DNA of 64,000 nt from Devosia sp. FJ2-5-3 (GTDB lineage Bacteria > Pseudomonadota > Alphaproteobacteria > Rhizobiales > Devosiaceae). This document shows positions 27,889-36,752 of the stretch, in pieces. The stretch lies in contig NZ_CP104007.1 in assembly GCF_029201545.1 (NCBI RefSeq), positions 3,444,501-3,508,500 of the forward strand, written 5' to 3'. The translations under genes and the position numbers were made by a program. Position 1 is the stretch's first letter. Each line of letters begins with the position of its first letter. The notes under the pieces are model-generated. The model was not told the DNA's origin. It saw nothing but the letters and a program-made list of their open reading frames with translations, and searched no databases.

Positions 27889-29450
27889 CCAAGCCATTGG
27901 TCGAGATCAACGATCTGACGCTTTCTTTCGGCGGCCGTCCGGCGGTTGACGGATTGTCGCTCGCCATCGAAGCCGGCGAACGGTTCGGCATTATTGGGGA
28001 AAGCGGATCGGGCAAGTCGCTGACGGCGCTGGCCATAGCGGGGCTGCTTCCCGAAACAGCGGAAATGCGCGGAGAGGTTCGGTTCGACGGCGCGCCACTG
28101 CCCAGCGACGAACGGGAACTGGCGCGTCTGCGCGGCAAACGCATCGGCATGGTGTTCCAGGAGCCGATGACGGCGCTGAACCCGCTGCTGCGCGTAGGCG
28201 AGCAGATCGAGGAAGCCATGCGGCTGGCGGCTGCCAGTACGGCGCCGCTGGTGGAACTGCCTGCCCTTCTCGAAGAGGTGGGGCTCGAGCCCGGCCATGG
28301 CAGCCGCTTCCCGCATCAATTGTCGGGCGGCCAGCGGCAGCGCGTGATGATCGCCATGGCATTGGCCAGCAAGCCCGACCTGATGATTGCCGACGAGCCG
28401 ACGTCGGCCCTCGATGTCATCACACAGCGGACCGTGCTCGATCTGATCCTCGAAATCTGCCAGCGCCGACGCATGACGCTCGTTTTTATCAGCCACGATA
28501 TCCGCGCCGTGGCGTCCCTCTGCGAACGGATCGCAGTGCTCCATCGCGGCAAGCTGGTGGAGACGGGACCAACGCGCGAGGTCCTGCGTGCACCCCAGCA
28601 CGACTATACGAAGAGGCTCGTCGCCGCGACCCGGATTGAGCTTCGGCAACGCCACAACCAGGCGGAGACCAAACCGATTCTACGCGTTGCAGGGCTGACG
28701 CGGGAATTTGGGCGGGGCTGGCTACACTGGGGCGAGACGCCGCTTCGCGCCGTCAATGCGGTCGACTTTTCCATTCTCGAGGGGGAATGTCTGGCGCTGG
28801 TCGGACCATCCGGCTGTGGCAAGACCACGCTGGGCCGGCTGATCGTCGGACTGGACACGGCCACGTCCGGGTGGCTGGAATTCCAGAGCAGGCGCTATGG
28901 CGGCGCCGATTTGCCCGCCGCGCTGCGGGCCGACCTTTCCTTCGTTTTCCAGGATCCGTTCTCAAGCTTTGATCCGCGGCTGACCATTGGCGCGTCGCTG
29001 GGCGAGCCGCTGCGGCTGCTGCCGAAGATGGCGCCGATCGAGCGCCGCGGGCGGCTGGAAGAGGCGATCCTCTCGGTGGGTCTCGAGCCGGCCATGCTCT
29101 CGCGCTATCCGCATGAGTTTTCAGGCGGGCAGCGGCAGCGCCTCGCCATCGCGCGAGCCATGGTCACGCGCCCGCGCCTTGTGGTGCTCGACGAGCCGGT
29201 GTCAGCGCTCGATATGTCGGTACGTGGCGATGTGCTGGACCTGTTGGCGCGCCTGCAGGCCGAGCACGCGCTGACCTATCTGATCATCAGCCACGACCTC
29301 GACATGATCGCGGCAATGGCCGACCGTGTGCTGGTCATGGAGGCGGGCCGGATCGTGGAGGAGGGCAGCCCAGATGCGCTGTTTGCGCACCCGAACCATC
29401 GCCTGACGCAGGAATTGATGGCGGCCAGGCTGCCGGAATTGGTCGACTAG
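27885..29450 (+). CDS. Dipeptide-type ABC transporter ATPase, fused DppD-DppF
   Basis: A 521-residue protein with two complete nucleotide-binding domains in one chain. Domain 1: Walker A GESGSGKSLT near residue 40, signature LSGGQRQRVMIA, Walker B LMIADEPTSALD. Domain 2: Walker A GPSGCGKTTLG near residue 310, signature FSGGQRQRLAIARA, Walker B LVVLDEPVSALD. Both sites look intact. The start ATG overlaps the permease stop by four bases. Its own stop codon TAG forms the first bases of a dispersed repeat. Such DppD-DppF fusions are known in this transporter class. Confidence 0.95.
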   Translation: MTKPLVEINDLTLSFGGRPAVDGLSLAIEAGERFGIIGESGSGKSLTALAIAGLLPETAEMRGEVRFDGAPLPSDERELARLRGKRIGMVFQEPMTALNPLLRVGEQIEEAMRLAAASTAPLVELPALLEEVGLEPGHGSRFPHQLSGGQRQRVMIAMALASKPDLMIADEPTSALDVITQRTVLDLILEICQRRRMTLVFISHDIRAVASLCERIAVLHRGKLVETGPTREVLRAPQHDYTKRLVAATRIELRQRHNQAETKPILRVAGLTREFGRGWLHWGETPLRAVNAVDFSILEGECLALVGPSGCGKTTLGRLIVGLDTATSGWLEFQSRRYGGADLPAALRADLSFVFQDPFSSFDPRLTIGASLGEPLRLLPKMAPIERRGRLEEAILSVGLEPAMLSRYPHEFSGGQRQRLAIARAMVTRPRLVVLDEPVSALDMSVRGDVLDLLARLQAEHALTYLIISHDLDMIAAMADRVLVMEAGRIVEEGSPDALFAHPNHRLTQELMAARLPELVD

Positions 29451-29552
29451 AGCATTCACCGCGTCGGCGACGCGATGAAATCGCTCCAGATCCTTGTATT
29501 GTCGCGCTTTCGAACCGGAAAAGTGGCGTCCACTTTTCCTCAAAGCACTCTA
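29448..29552 (+). repeat. Dispersed two-hairpin intergenic element, copy 2
   Basis: Begins TAGAGCATTCACCGCGTC and ends AAAGCACTCTA; the centre has the GACGCGATGAAATCG hairpin and the AAAAGTGGCGTCCACTTTT hairpin. It matches the copy at 21213-21315. It exactly fills the gap between convergent genes: the TAG at its left end is the stop of the ABC ATPase and the CTA at its right end is the stop (TAG) of the UPF0149 gene. It could act as a bidirectional terminator. Confidence 0.8.
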
Positions 29553-30134
29553 GCTGCCCTTGTGGAGGCGGTACGCAAGACCGGCGAAGCCGGCGATGAC
29601 CATGGGCATGGCTTCCATCATCTCGTCATACTCGGCCCATTCTTCCTCGCCGGCCGTATCGTCCGGCCCTGCATCGGGGGAGGAGAGCATCAGGGCAGTG
29701 GCCAACCCGAGGGCGGCCTCACCGCGCTCGCCGGCGCTTTCCGTGTCCCGCAGCAGCGCGTCCCATGCGTCGAACCGGAGCAGCATGGCCTGCTGGAAAC
29801 CGGAGATCCAGACCTGCCAGATGACTTCCTCTGTTTCCTCGTCGACTTCGAAGAGCGGGGCGTAATTGTCGTTGGCCAGTTCCTGCTCGGTCTCGGCAAG
29901 GCGGGCTTCGATCAGCGAGGCCAGTTCCTCATTGCCGCTGCGCAGCTCGCCCCGTTCGTCGGCCAGCCATTCGAAGGGCCACCATTCGTCGCGCGAAATC
30001 GGCTCGGGGCTGACCACAAGGCCACAGAGAAAGCCGTCCAGCTCCGGCAGGAGCATTGCATCGGGCCCGGCCTCGGCCAGGAGCTCCTCAAGCCGCTGCA
30101 GGGATTGAGGCAGGTCGGTCAATTCTGGAGTCAT
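29550..30134 (-). CDS. UPF0149 (YecA/YgfB) family protein
   Basis: A 194-residue acidic, all-helical cytoplasmic protein. The conserved segment LPELDGFLCGLVVSPEPISRDEWWP matches UPF0149, followed by WQVWISGFQQAML and a Glu/Asp-rich tail. Function is not well defined in the family; no SEC-C zinc motif is present at the C-terminus. I start at ATG 30134 (MTPELTDLP); an upstream in-frame start would run to 30179. It lies 47 bp after the beta-glucosidase on the same strand. Confidence 0.85.
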   Translation of the reverse strand: MTPELTDLPQSLQRLEELLAEAGPDAMLLPELDGFLCGLVVSPEPISRDEWWPFEWLADERGELRSGNEELASLIEARLAETEQELANDNYAPLFEVDEETEEVIWQVWISGFQQAMLLRFDAWDALLRDTESAGERGEAALGLATALMLSSPDAGPDDTAGEEEWAEYDEMMEAMPMVIAGFAGLAYRLHKGS

Positions 30135-30181
30135 GTGATGAGGTCCGCGCCTAATGTTCGTTTGGCGCGGACCATACACGC

Positions 30182-31495
30182 TTAGCGCGAATTGTGCAGC
30201 AGGCCCTGGAAGGAACGATAACTATCCTTGGGCGTGCGCTTTTGGGTGGTGTAGTCGACGTGAACGAGGCCGAAACGCTTGTTGTAGCCTTCCGCCCATT
30301 CGTAATTGTCGAGCAACGACCAGGCGAAATAGCCCCGCACGTCAGCGCCGGCCTGGCGGGCGGCCAGCACGGCCTTGAGGTGGTCGTCATAATATTTGAC
30401 GCGACGGGGATCATTGTCCCCCTCCACTTCGGCCATGCCGTTCTCGGTCACGTAGACGGGAATCTTGGTGTAGTCGTTGGACACCCGGACCAGCAGGTCC
30501 GACAGGCCCTGAGGGTAGATTTCCCAGCCGATATCGGTCTTTTCGAGCGGTCCCTTGACCTGCTCGACGGGGCGACCGGGCTGGGTCGAGGCCTTATAGA
30601 GGCCGCGCGTATAATAGTTGATCCCCAGCCAGTCGAGCGGCCGCGAGACGACATCCATGTCGGCCTGGTAGTTGGCCGGCAGATAGGGCTCCAGCCATTT
30701 GGTGAGGACTTCCGGGTATTTGCCCTTGAAGACGCCGTCGAGATACCAGCGATTGAACTGGGCATCGCCGAAATCAGCGGCGGCCTTATCCTCGGGACTA
30801 TCGGTGGCGGCCTCGGATTTTTCGAGGTTCAGCACGATGCCGAGATTTTTCGTGCCGGTGGCGCGCAGGGCATCGATGGCCGTGCCATGGGCGAAGAGCA
30901 CATGGTGCATGGCGCGGGCGGCGGCGCGCAGATCGCGATAGCCGGGGGCATGGACGCCGAGGAAATGGCTGAGGAAGGCGACGCACCAGGGCTCGTTGAT
31001 CGTGGCCGTGGCGGTCAAGCGATCGCCGAATTTTTCGCCAATCAGCGTGGCGTAGTCGGCGAACCAATGGGCGATGTCGCGGTTCATCCAGCCGCCGCGA
31101 TCCTGCAGGGTCGAAGGCAAGTCCCAGTGATAGAGCGTTGCATAGGGTTTTAGGCCGCGCTCGAGCATGCCGTCGATCAGGCGGTCGTAGAAATCGACGC
31201 CCTTCTGGTTCACTGCGCCCGTCCCTTCCGGGATCAGACGCGGCCAGGCGAAGGAAAAGCGATAGGCGTCGAAGCCACCGTCGCGGATCAAGTCCAGATC
31301 GGCCGGCCAGAGTTCGTAATGATTGCAGGCGTCACGCCCGGTATCGCCGTTGTGGACATTGCCAGGAGTAGCGGAGAAACTGTCCCAGATCGACTGGCCG
31401 CGGCCATCGCCCTGCCCGCCTTCGATCTGATAGGCGGCCGTGGCAACGCCAAAGGTGAAGTCGGGACCGAAATCCCGCCGGTCGAATGAAAACAT
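30182..31495 (-). CDS. Family GH1 beta-glucosidase
   Basis: A 437-residue glycoside hydrolase, cytoplasmic (no signal peptide), releasing glucose or galactose from beta-linked disaccharides. The N-terminal signature FTFGVATAAYQIEG, the acid/base Glu in TATINEPW (about residue 160) and the nucleophile Glu in VYVTENGMAE (about 345) are all present, as is the C-terminal YFAWSLLDNYEWAEGY substrate loop. The ATG at 31495 has GGAGGGG four bases upstream. No sugar transporter is next to it; the dipeptide-type operon lies two genes away. Confidence 0.95.
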   Translation of the reverse strand: MFSFDRRDFGPDFTFGVATAAYQIEGGQGDGRGQSIWDSFSATPGNVHNGDTGRDACNHYELWPADLDLIRDGGFDAYRFSFAWPRLIPEGTGAVNQKGVDFYDRLIDGMLERGLKPYATLYHWDLPSTLQDRGGWMNRDIAHWFADYATLIGEKFGDRLTATATINEPWCVAFLSHFLGVHAPGYRDLRAAARAMHHVLFAHGTAIDALRATGTKNLGIVLNLEKSEAATDSPEDKAAADFGDAQFNRWYLDGVFKGKYPEVLTKWLEPYLPANYQADMDVVSRPLDWLGINYYTRGLYKASTQPGRPVEQVKGPLEKTDIGWEIYPQGLSDLLVRVSNDYTKIPVYVTENGMAEVEGDNDPRRVKYYDDHLKAVLAARQAGADVRGYFAWSLLDNYEWAEGYNKRFGLVHVDYTTQKRTPKDSYRSFQGLLHNSR

Positions 31496-31583
31496 GGATC
31501 CCCTCCAGAACGGCGTATCGCCAATTGGAGTGCCGGATAGCATCGCGACCGGAGTTTATGCAATCGATTTAAGTCGCGTCGGG

Positions 31584-32642
31584 TCAGGGAATGCGGGCCA
31601 CGAGGCGTCGGGCGATGTTCCGATAGGCCGCCGCTTCGGCTCCCTCCGGATCTTTGGCGACCGAGGGCGCGCCCGCGTCGGAGTTTTCCCGGATCGACAT
31701 CACCAGGGGGACAGCCCCGAGGAAGTCCAGCCCAAGATCGGCAGCGGCCTTTTCGGCCCCACCGGAGCCGAAGATGTCGTAGCGATTGCCGGTATCGGGC
31801 GCGATGAAATAGCTCATGTTTTCAACGAGCCCGAGGACCGGCACGTTCATCCGGCGCAGCATGTCGATGGCCTTTTGCGCGTCAATCAGCGCCAGATCCT
31901 GCGGCGTCGAGACGATGACGACGCCATCGACCACGGCCTGCTGGAAGAGGCCGATATGGATGTCGCCCGTACCGGGGGGCAGGTCGATGACGAGGACGTC
32001 GAGTTCGCCCCAATCGGTTTCGCGCAGCAATTGGCGGAGGCCGGAGGTGGCCATCGGGCCGCGCCAGACCACGGCCTGAGCGGGAACCAGCATGGAGCCG
32101 ATGGAAATGGCCTTGAGGCCAAAGGCCTCGTGCGGCGAGAAAATACCGTCTTCGCGAATGGCTGGACGGCCTTCGATGCCGAGCAGTTTCGGGACCGAGG
32201 GGCCATAGAGATCGGCATCAAGGATGCCGACTTTGAGGCCCTCGGCCGCAAGGGATAGGGCGATGTTGACAGCGGTGGTCGACTTGCCGACACCGCCTTT
32301 GCCCGAGCCTACGGCGATGATGCGGCGGACACCTTTGACCGGGGTCTTTCCGACTGGAACAGGCGATCCGTGGGAGAATTTGGGGCCGCTCGATTTTTCG
32401 GCGGTGATCGAGACCATCACCTTGCGGGCGCCGGCGAGCGCCTGGGTGCGCTTCTGGGCCTCATCGCGGGCGGGGCCGAAAGCCGCCTCCATGCCGGGCT
32501 GGACGGCGATGGCAAAGGCGACGGCGCCGGGGGTGACGATGATCTCCGAGAGGCCGGAATAGGAGGCCAGATCGCCACCGCCGGGGATGTCCACTGCGGC
32601 GAGCGCAGACTTGATCTCTGCGGAAAGTTCGGTGTCGGCCAT
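31584..32642 (-). CDS. mrp: Mrp/ApbC family iron-sulfur cluster carrier ATPase
   Basis: A 352-residue P-loop protein that delivers Fe-S clusters to target proteins. The N-terminal ~90 residues are a DUF59/MIP18-like domain (PGGGDLASYSGLSEIIV). The deviant Walker A is VGSGKGGVGKSTTAV near residue 130, switch region VIDLPPGTGDIHIG. The usual C-terminal CxxC is not evident: the ENMSYF segment continues IAPDTGNRYDIFG with no Cys pair, so cluster binding may differ from that of ApbC. AGGGA lies six bases before the ATG. It precedes the GH1 gene on the same strand. Confidence 0.92.
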   Translation of the reverse strand: MADTELSAEIKSALAAVDIPGGGDLASYSGLSEIIVTPGAVAFAIAVQPGMEAAFGPARDEAQKRTQALAGARKVMVSITAEKSSGPKFSHGSPVPVGKTPVKGVRRIIAVGSGKGGVGKSTTAVNIALSLAAEGLKVGILDADLYGPSVPKLLGIEGRPAIREDGIFSPHEAFGLKAISIGSMLVPAQAVVWRGPMATSGLRQLLRETDWGELDVLVIDLPPGTGDIHIGLFQQAVVDGVVIVSTPQDLALIDAQKAIDMLRRMNVPVLGLVENMSYFIAPDTGNRYDIFGSGGAEKAAADLGLDFLGAVPLVMSIRENSDAGAPSVAKDPEGAEAAAYRNIARRLVARIP

Positions 32643-32661
32643 GACAATCCCTGAATGAACA

Positions 32662-32696
32662 AGACCTCACCCCGAGCGTGTCGAAGGGCGAGGTCT
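32662..32696. repeat. Intergenic palindrome upstream of mrp
   Basis: AGACCTC at 32662-32668 pairs with GAGGTCT at 32690-32696; the interior CACCCCGAGCGTGTCGAAGGGCG is a variant of the CACCCTGAGCTTGTCGAAGGGTG-like sequence scattered in many alphaproteobacterial genomes. It lies in the 99-bp gap between fsa and mrp. There is no T-run. Confidence 0.6.
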
Positions 32697-32741
32697 GTTG
32701 CATATCTCCCGCCCCGAAGGGCGGATAATCGTTTGAAATCC

Positions 32742-33395
32742 TTAGAGGATCGACTGGCCGGTGCCGGCCCAATCCTTGAGGAAGCCTTCGATGCCCTTGT
32801 CGGTCAGCGGATGCTGGGCGAGCTTCTTGATCACGTCGGGCGGGATGGTGGCGACGTCGGCGCCGGCGAGGGCGGCCTGGGTCACGTGGTTTGCCGAACG
32901 GATCGAGGCGGCCAGGATCTGCGTCTCGAACTGGTAGTTGTCATAGATCTGACGGATGTTTTCGATCAGTTCCATGCCATCGAGATTGATGTCGTCGAGG
33001 CGGCCGATGAAGGGCGAGATGTAGGTCGCGCCGGCCTTGGCAGCCAGAAGCGCCTGGTTGGCCGAGAAGCAGAGCGTAACATTGGTCGGAATGCCCTTTT
33101 CCTTGAAGTACTTGGTGGCCTTGAGGCCATTCAGGGTAAGGGGCAGTTTGATGACAACGTTGGACGCGAGCTTGGACAGCACCTCGCCCTCGGCAATCAT
33201 GCCGTCATATTCGAGGCTTGCCACTTCGGCCGAGACCGGATCGGGCGTGATGGCGCAGATTTCCTTGATGACTTCCTTGAAGTCACGGCCAGACTTGGCA
33301 ATCAGCGACGGATTGGTGGTGACGCCATTGACGAGGCCCGCATCGTGAAGCTCCGCGATGGCCTTGGTATCTGCTGTGTCGACGAAGAACTTCAT
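32742..33395 (-). CDS. fsa: Fructose-6-phosphate aldolase / transaldolase (TalB-like short form)
   Basis: A 217-residue class I aldolase of the short transaldolase family (MipB/TalC). The Schiff-base Lys is in NVVIKLPLT (about residue 85), with [16 protein letters not shown] at the N-terminus, [14 protein letters not shown], and [13 protein letters not shown] near 130-140. Families of this length include fructose-6-phosphate aldolases and true transaldolases; sequence alone does not separate them here. AGGAGGG is five bases before the ATG. The operon-like run continues with mrp and GH1 downstream. Confidence 0.92.
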   Translation of the reverse strand: MKFFVDTADTKAIAELHDAGLVNGVTTNPSLIAKSGRDFKEVIKEICAITPDPVSAEVASLEYDGMIAEGEVLSKLASNVVIKLPLTLNGLKATKYFKEKGIPTNVTLCFSANQALLAAKAGATYISPFIGRLDDINLDGMELIENIRQIYDNYQFETQILAASIRSANHVTQAALAGADVATIPPDVIKKLAQHPLTDKGIEGFLKDWAGTGQSIL

Positions 33396-33475
33396 CGTTC
33401 CCTCCTGAAAAGCGTTTCATTTCGGCCGGTTAGCCGAGTTTATTCCATGGCGGCACGGGAGCCGCAAGCATTGGC

Positions 33476-34660
33476 TCAGCGAATGGCGCCCAGAAACGCG
33501 TCTGCAAGATCGCCAACGCGGTCTTCCGGAATGCCGGCGACATTGATGCGGCTATCAGATGTCATATAGACACCGTTTCCAGCTTTTAAATGGTCCACCG
33601 CCTCGACCGAGAGGCCGAGAAGCGAAAACATGCCGCGATGACCGGCCACGAAGTCGAAATCAGTGGAGTTCGAGCGTTCGCGAATTGCTGCAGAGAGCTT
33701 TTCTCTCAATGAAATCATACGGTTACGCATGATCTCCAGCTCTTCTTCCCATTCGGCGCGCAAATCCGCATCCTGAAGGATGGTGCGGATAATCTCGGCA
33801 CCGTGATCAGGCGGCTGGGAATAGGCGCCGCGAATGATGTTCAGAAGCTGCGAATTTGTAACATCGGCTTCTTCTGCAGTGCGGGCCACGAGAATGGCGG
33901 CACCAACGCGTTCGCGATAGAGACCGAAATTCTTCGAACCAGAGAATGCTATCACGGCCTCGGGGACCGTGGAGAGAATCTTACGGGTGCCGTAGGCGTC
34001 GGCCTCGATGCCATCGCCGAAACCGAGATAGGCGAGGTCGATAAAGGGCAGAGCACCGGTGCGCAGAAGGCTCGCCGCGACCTGGTCCCACTGCTCGTTA
34101 TTGAGGTTTGCGCCGGTCGGATTGTGGCAGCAGCCATGGAGGAGAACGACATCGCCCGCGCTCAATTTATCAATTGCCGCAAGCATTTCGTCGAATTTCA
34201 CGCCGCGGGTGGCAGCGTCGAAATAGGGATAGGTTGCAACCTTGAGGCCCGAATTGATGGCGATCGGGTTGTGGTTGGCCCAGGTCGGATCCGAGACATA
34301 GACGGTCGCGCCGGGACGGGCGCGATTGATCAGCTGCATCAGGACCCAGAGGGAACCGGTGCCGCCCGGCGCCTGCGCGATACGGACGCGGCTGCGGTCG
34401 ATGCTGTCGGCCAGAACGAGGTCAAGCACGGCCGCGCCATAACCCTTGTTCCCGGCGATGCCGAGGTAAGTCTTTGTTTTTTCGTTCGAAAGAATCCGCT
34501 CTTCGGCCTTGCGAACCGAGGTCATGACCGGGGTCACACCTTTTTCGTCCTTATAGACGCCGACGCCGAGGTCGATCTTGGTGGGACGGGCATCAGCCGC
34601 ATATTCGCCCATGAGCGCAAGGATCTTGTCGCCAGGGGCCTTTGAGAGGTTTTCGAACAT
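33476..34660 (-). CDS. Aromatic/aspartate aminotransferase (class I, PLP)
   Basis: A 394-residue PLP enzyme of the AspC/TyrB Ib-like group (proteobacterial aspartate-tyrosine-aromatic aminotransferase), moving amino groups between aspartate or aromatic amino acids and 2-oxoglutarate. Family marks: DLGVGVYKDEKGVTPVM near residue 30, DPTWANHNPI, LLHGCCHNPTG, DLAYLGFGDG, and the Schiff-base Lys in FSGSKNFGLYRERVG. The N-terminus MFENLSKAPGDKILALM is typical. It lies 80 bp before fsa on the same strand. aspC versus tyrB substrate range is not decided by sequence. Confidence 0.94.
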   Translation of the reverse strand: MFENLSKAPGDKILALMGEYAADARPTKIDLGVGVYKDEKGVTPVMTSVRKAEERILSNEKTKTYLGIAGNKGYGAAVLDLVLADSIDRSRVRIAQAPGGTGSLWVLMQLINRARPGATVYVSDPTWANHNPIAINSGLKVATYPYFDAATRGVKFDEMLAAIDKLSAGDVVLLHGCCHNPTGANLNNEQWDQVAASLLRTGALPFIDLAYLGFGDGIEADAYGTRKILSTVPEAVIAFSGSKNFGLYRERVGAAILVARTAEEADVTNSQLLNIIRGAYSQPPDHGAEIIRTILQDADLRAEWEEELEIMRNRMISLREKLSAAIRERSNSTDFDFVAGHRGMFSLLGLSVEAVDHLKAGNGVYMTSDSRINVAGIPEDRVGDLADAFLGAIR

Positions 34661-34757
34661 TTTTTGAAGTCCGGTGAGAAGGCGCGGTCTTTATAGGCGC
34701 GCGGGGGATTTTTGCAATCGGCAGGGGGTTGAGGGCGGGGCTTTTAGAAGTGAAAAC

Positions 34758-34790
34758 ACCCCTCCCCGGCCCTCCCCTCAAGGGGGAGGG
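34758..34790. repeat. Type A hairpin repeat (CCCTCCCC/GGGGAGGG)
   Basis: CCCTCCCC at 34770-34777 pairs with GGGGAGGG at 34783-34790, loop TCAAG, preceded by a half copy CCCCTCCCCGG. It lies in the gap between etfA and the aminotransferase gene. This is a member of the dispersed family also seen at 39956, 40068, 40489, 40589, 42126, 42290, 46074, 46138, 49792, 51554, 56742 and 59791. Confidence 0.8.
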
Positions 34791-34804
34791 TGAAGAGAAG
34801 GGTG

Positions 34805-35743
34805 TCAGCCGGTGGGTTTAGTGACACCCAGCTTTTCCAGTTCGGCGATTAATTGCGGAATGATTTCAAATAGATCGCCCACGAGCGCGACGTCGGCGAG
34901 TTTCATCAGGGGAGCTTCGGGATCGGTGTTGATGGCAAAGATCTTCTTGGCGCCCTGGATGCCGGCGAGGTGCTGGAGGGCGCCGGAAATGCCGATGGCG
35001 ATGTAGAGATCGGGGGCGATGATCTTGCCGGTCTGGCCGATCTGCCAATCATTTGGAGCGTAGCCGGCATCGACCGCGGCGCGGGTGGCGCCGACCGCTG
35101 CGCCCAGGGTTTTGCCAAGCTTTTCAATGAGCTGGAAGCCTGCTGCGGAACCGACCGAGACACCGCCACCAATGACGATCTGGGCCGTCGAGAGGTCGGG
35201 AATGTCGCTCTCGGTGCGGTGCGCGGCGAGCAGACGCGCCACCGAAGTGACTGAATTGTCGAGCGTTTCCACGGGCGCAGCGGCACCAGCCGCAACAGGG
35301 CGGAAGGCCGAGGCGCGGAACGTGAGAAGGTGCAGCGGCTGCGGGTCGGTGACGGTTTCGAGCGCATTGCCGGCGTAGATGGGGCGGGTGAAGCGGTTCG
35401 GCGCCGCGATGGCGACGATGTCCGTGACAGGCTGGATATCGAGCTTTGCAGCCAGGCGCGGAATGACGTCCTTACCCACCGTTGAGGCGTTGGCGCTAAC
35501 AAATTGATAGCTTTTGGCACAGCGTTCGAGCGTTGATGCTAACGAATCTGCGGTTTCCGGACCTTTTGCGACCAGGACTTTCCGAACATTGGAGAGGGTG
35601 GACGCAGCCTCGGCGATGGCAGCTGGCTCTTCGGCCACGACCAGAAGATCGACCGGGCCCAATTGGCTGGCGGCAGCGACGAGGCGCGCCGTCGCGGGCG
35701 AGAGTTTTCCGTTGTCGTGTTCGGCAAGCAGAAGAACGGACAT
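34805..35743 (-). CDS. etfA: Electron transfer flavoprotein alpha subunit
   Basis: FAD-carrying subunit that passes electrons from acyl-CoA and other dehydrogenases to ETF:quinone oxidoreductase. It has 312 residues. The C-terminal FAD-binding domain shows VIGGGVSVGS, GATRAAVDAGYAP, QIGQTGKIIAPDLYIAIGISG and FAINTDPEAPL. Its ATG shares one base with the etfB stop (TGATG), so it is translated by coupling. A hairpin repeat follows it. Confidence 0.97.
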   Translation of the reverse strand: MSVLLLAEHDNGKLSPATARLVAAASQLGPVDLLVVAEEPAAIAEAASTLSNVRKVLVAKGPETADSLASTLERCAKSYQFVSANASTVGKDVIPRLAAKLDIQPVTDIVAIAAPNRFTRPIYAGNALETVTDPQPLHLLTFRASAFRPVAAGAAAPVETLDNSVTSVARLLAAHRTESDIPDLSTAQIVIGGGVSVGSAAGFQLIEKLGKTLGAAVGATRAAVDAGYAPNDWQIGQTGKIIAPDLYIAIGISGALQHLAGIQGAKKIFAINTDPEAPLMKLADVALVGDLFEIIPQLIAELEKLGVTKPTG

Positions 35744-36501
35744 CAGAGCGCCTCCATCTCGTTGACTTCGGCGGCGACGGAAGCGGCGAACTCGGAAACC
35801 GAGGCGACGCTCTTTCCTGCCACACGTTCGGGCGGCGGGGATATGTTTTCGACGGTGAGGCGCGGGGTGAGATCGACGCCAAGATCGGCAGCGGCGCGGA
35901 CGGCCAGCGGCTTGGAGCGCGCCTTCATGACCATGGGCAGGGCCGCATTGCGCGGGGTGTTGAGGCGAAGGTCGGCGGTCACCAATGCCGGGAGCGGCAG
36001 CGACAGGGTCTCGCGCCCGTAATCGACTTCGCGGGTAACTTCGAGGGTGGTGCCGTCAACCTTGATCTCGGAGGCGAACGTGGCCTGCGGGCGATCGGTG
36101 AGGGCGGCGAGCATCTGGCCGACGTGATTGCTGTCGTCGTCCACCGCCTGCTTGCCCAAAAGAATGAGATCGGGCTGCTCTTCCGCGACGATCTTTGCCA
36201 GGAGCTTGGCGATGGTAAGGGTTTCGAGCTTCTGCTCGGCCTCGACCAGAATGCCGCGGTGGGCGCCCATGGCGAGGGCAGTGAGAATGACGTCGTTGGT
36301 GCCCTTTGGGCCGATGGAAACCACGACGATCTCGTCGGCTTTTCCGGCCTCGGCCAGCTGCACGGCGGCTTCCACCGCATGCTTGCAGAAGGGGTTCATC
36401 GACATGCGCACGCCAGCTGTCTCGACGCCCGTACCATCAGGACGGACACGGATGCGCACATTGTGGTCGACCACGCGCTTGACGGCGACGAGGATTTTCA
36501 T
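35743..36501 (-). CDS. etfB: Electron transfer flavoprotein beta subunit
   Basis: AMP-binding partner of EtfA, 252 residues from the ATG at 36501 (MKILVAVKRVVDHN). ETF beta signatures include NPFCKHAVEAA, DLILLGKQAVDDDSNHVGQ and VTREVDYGRET near the conserved VEREVD-type motif. GGGAG lies eight bases before the start. It is the first gene of etfBA. The 250 bp upstream, shared with the divergent LysE gene, contain no recognisable operator. Confidence 0.97.
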   Translation of the reverse strand: MKILVAVKRVVDHNVRIRVRPDGTGVETAGVRMSMNPFCKHAVEAAVQLAEAGKADEIVVVSIGPKGTNDVILTALAMGAHRGILVEAEQKLETLTIAKLLAKIVAEEQPDLILLGKQAVDDDSNHVGQMLAALTDRPQATFASEIKVDGTTLEVTREVDYGRETLSLPLPALVTADLRLNTPRNAALPMVMKARSKPLAVRAAADLGVDLTPRLTVENISPPPERVAGKSVASVSEFAASVAAEVNEMEAL

Positions 36502-36752
36502 TGGGCAACTCCCGGGGCTGGGCATCCCTTCGCAAAAAGGGGCGACAGGGGCAAGGCGCGGATGGGAAATTTTGGGCTAGCCAGACGCGCTTTGTTGAAA
36601 AAGCCGCCCTGCCCCAGGACCGCTCCAGGCCGAGGTCCGGACTATGCGCAGAAAGTTCCGGGCGTAGAGCCCTTGGACGCAAATAGTTCCGTAGCTCCAG
36701 GCCGGCGGTGGGCGCATAGCGGTTTGCGACACAGCGAATGCGACGGGGACCG

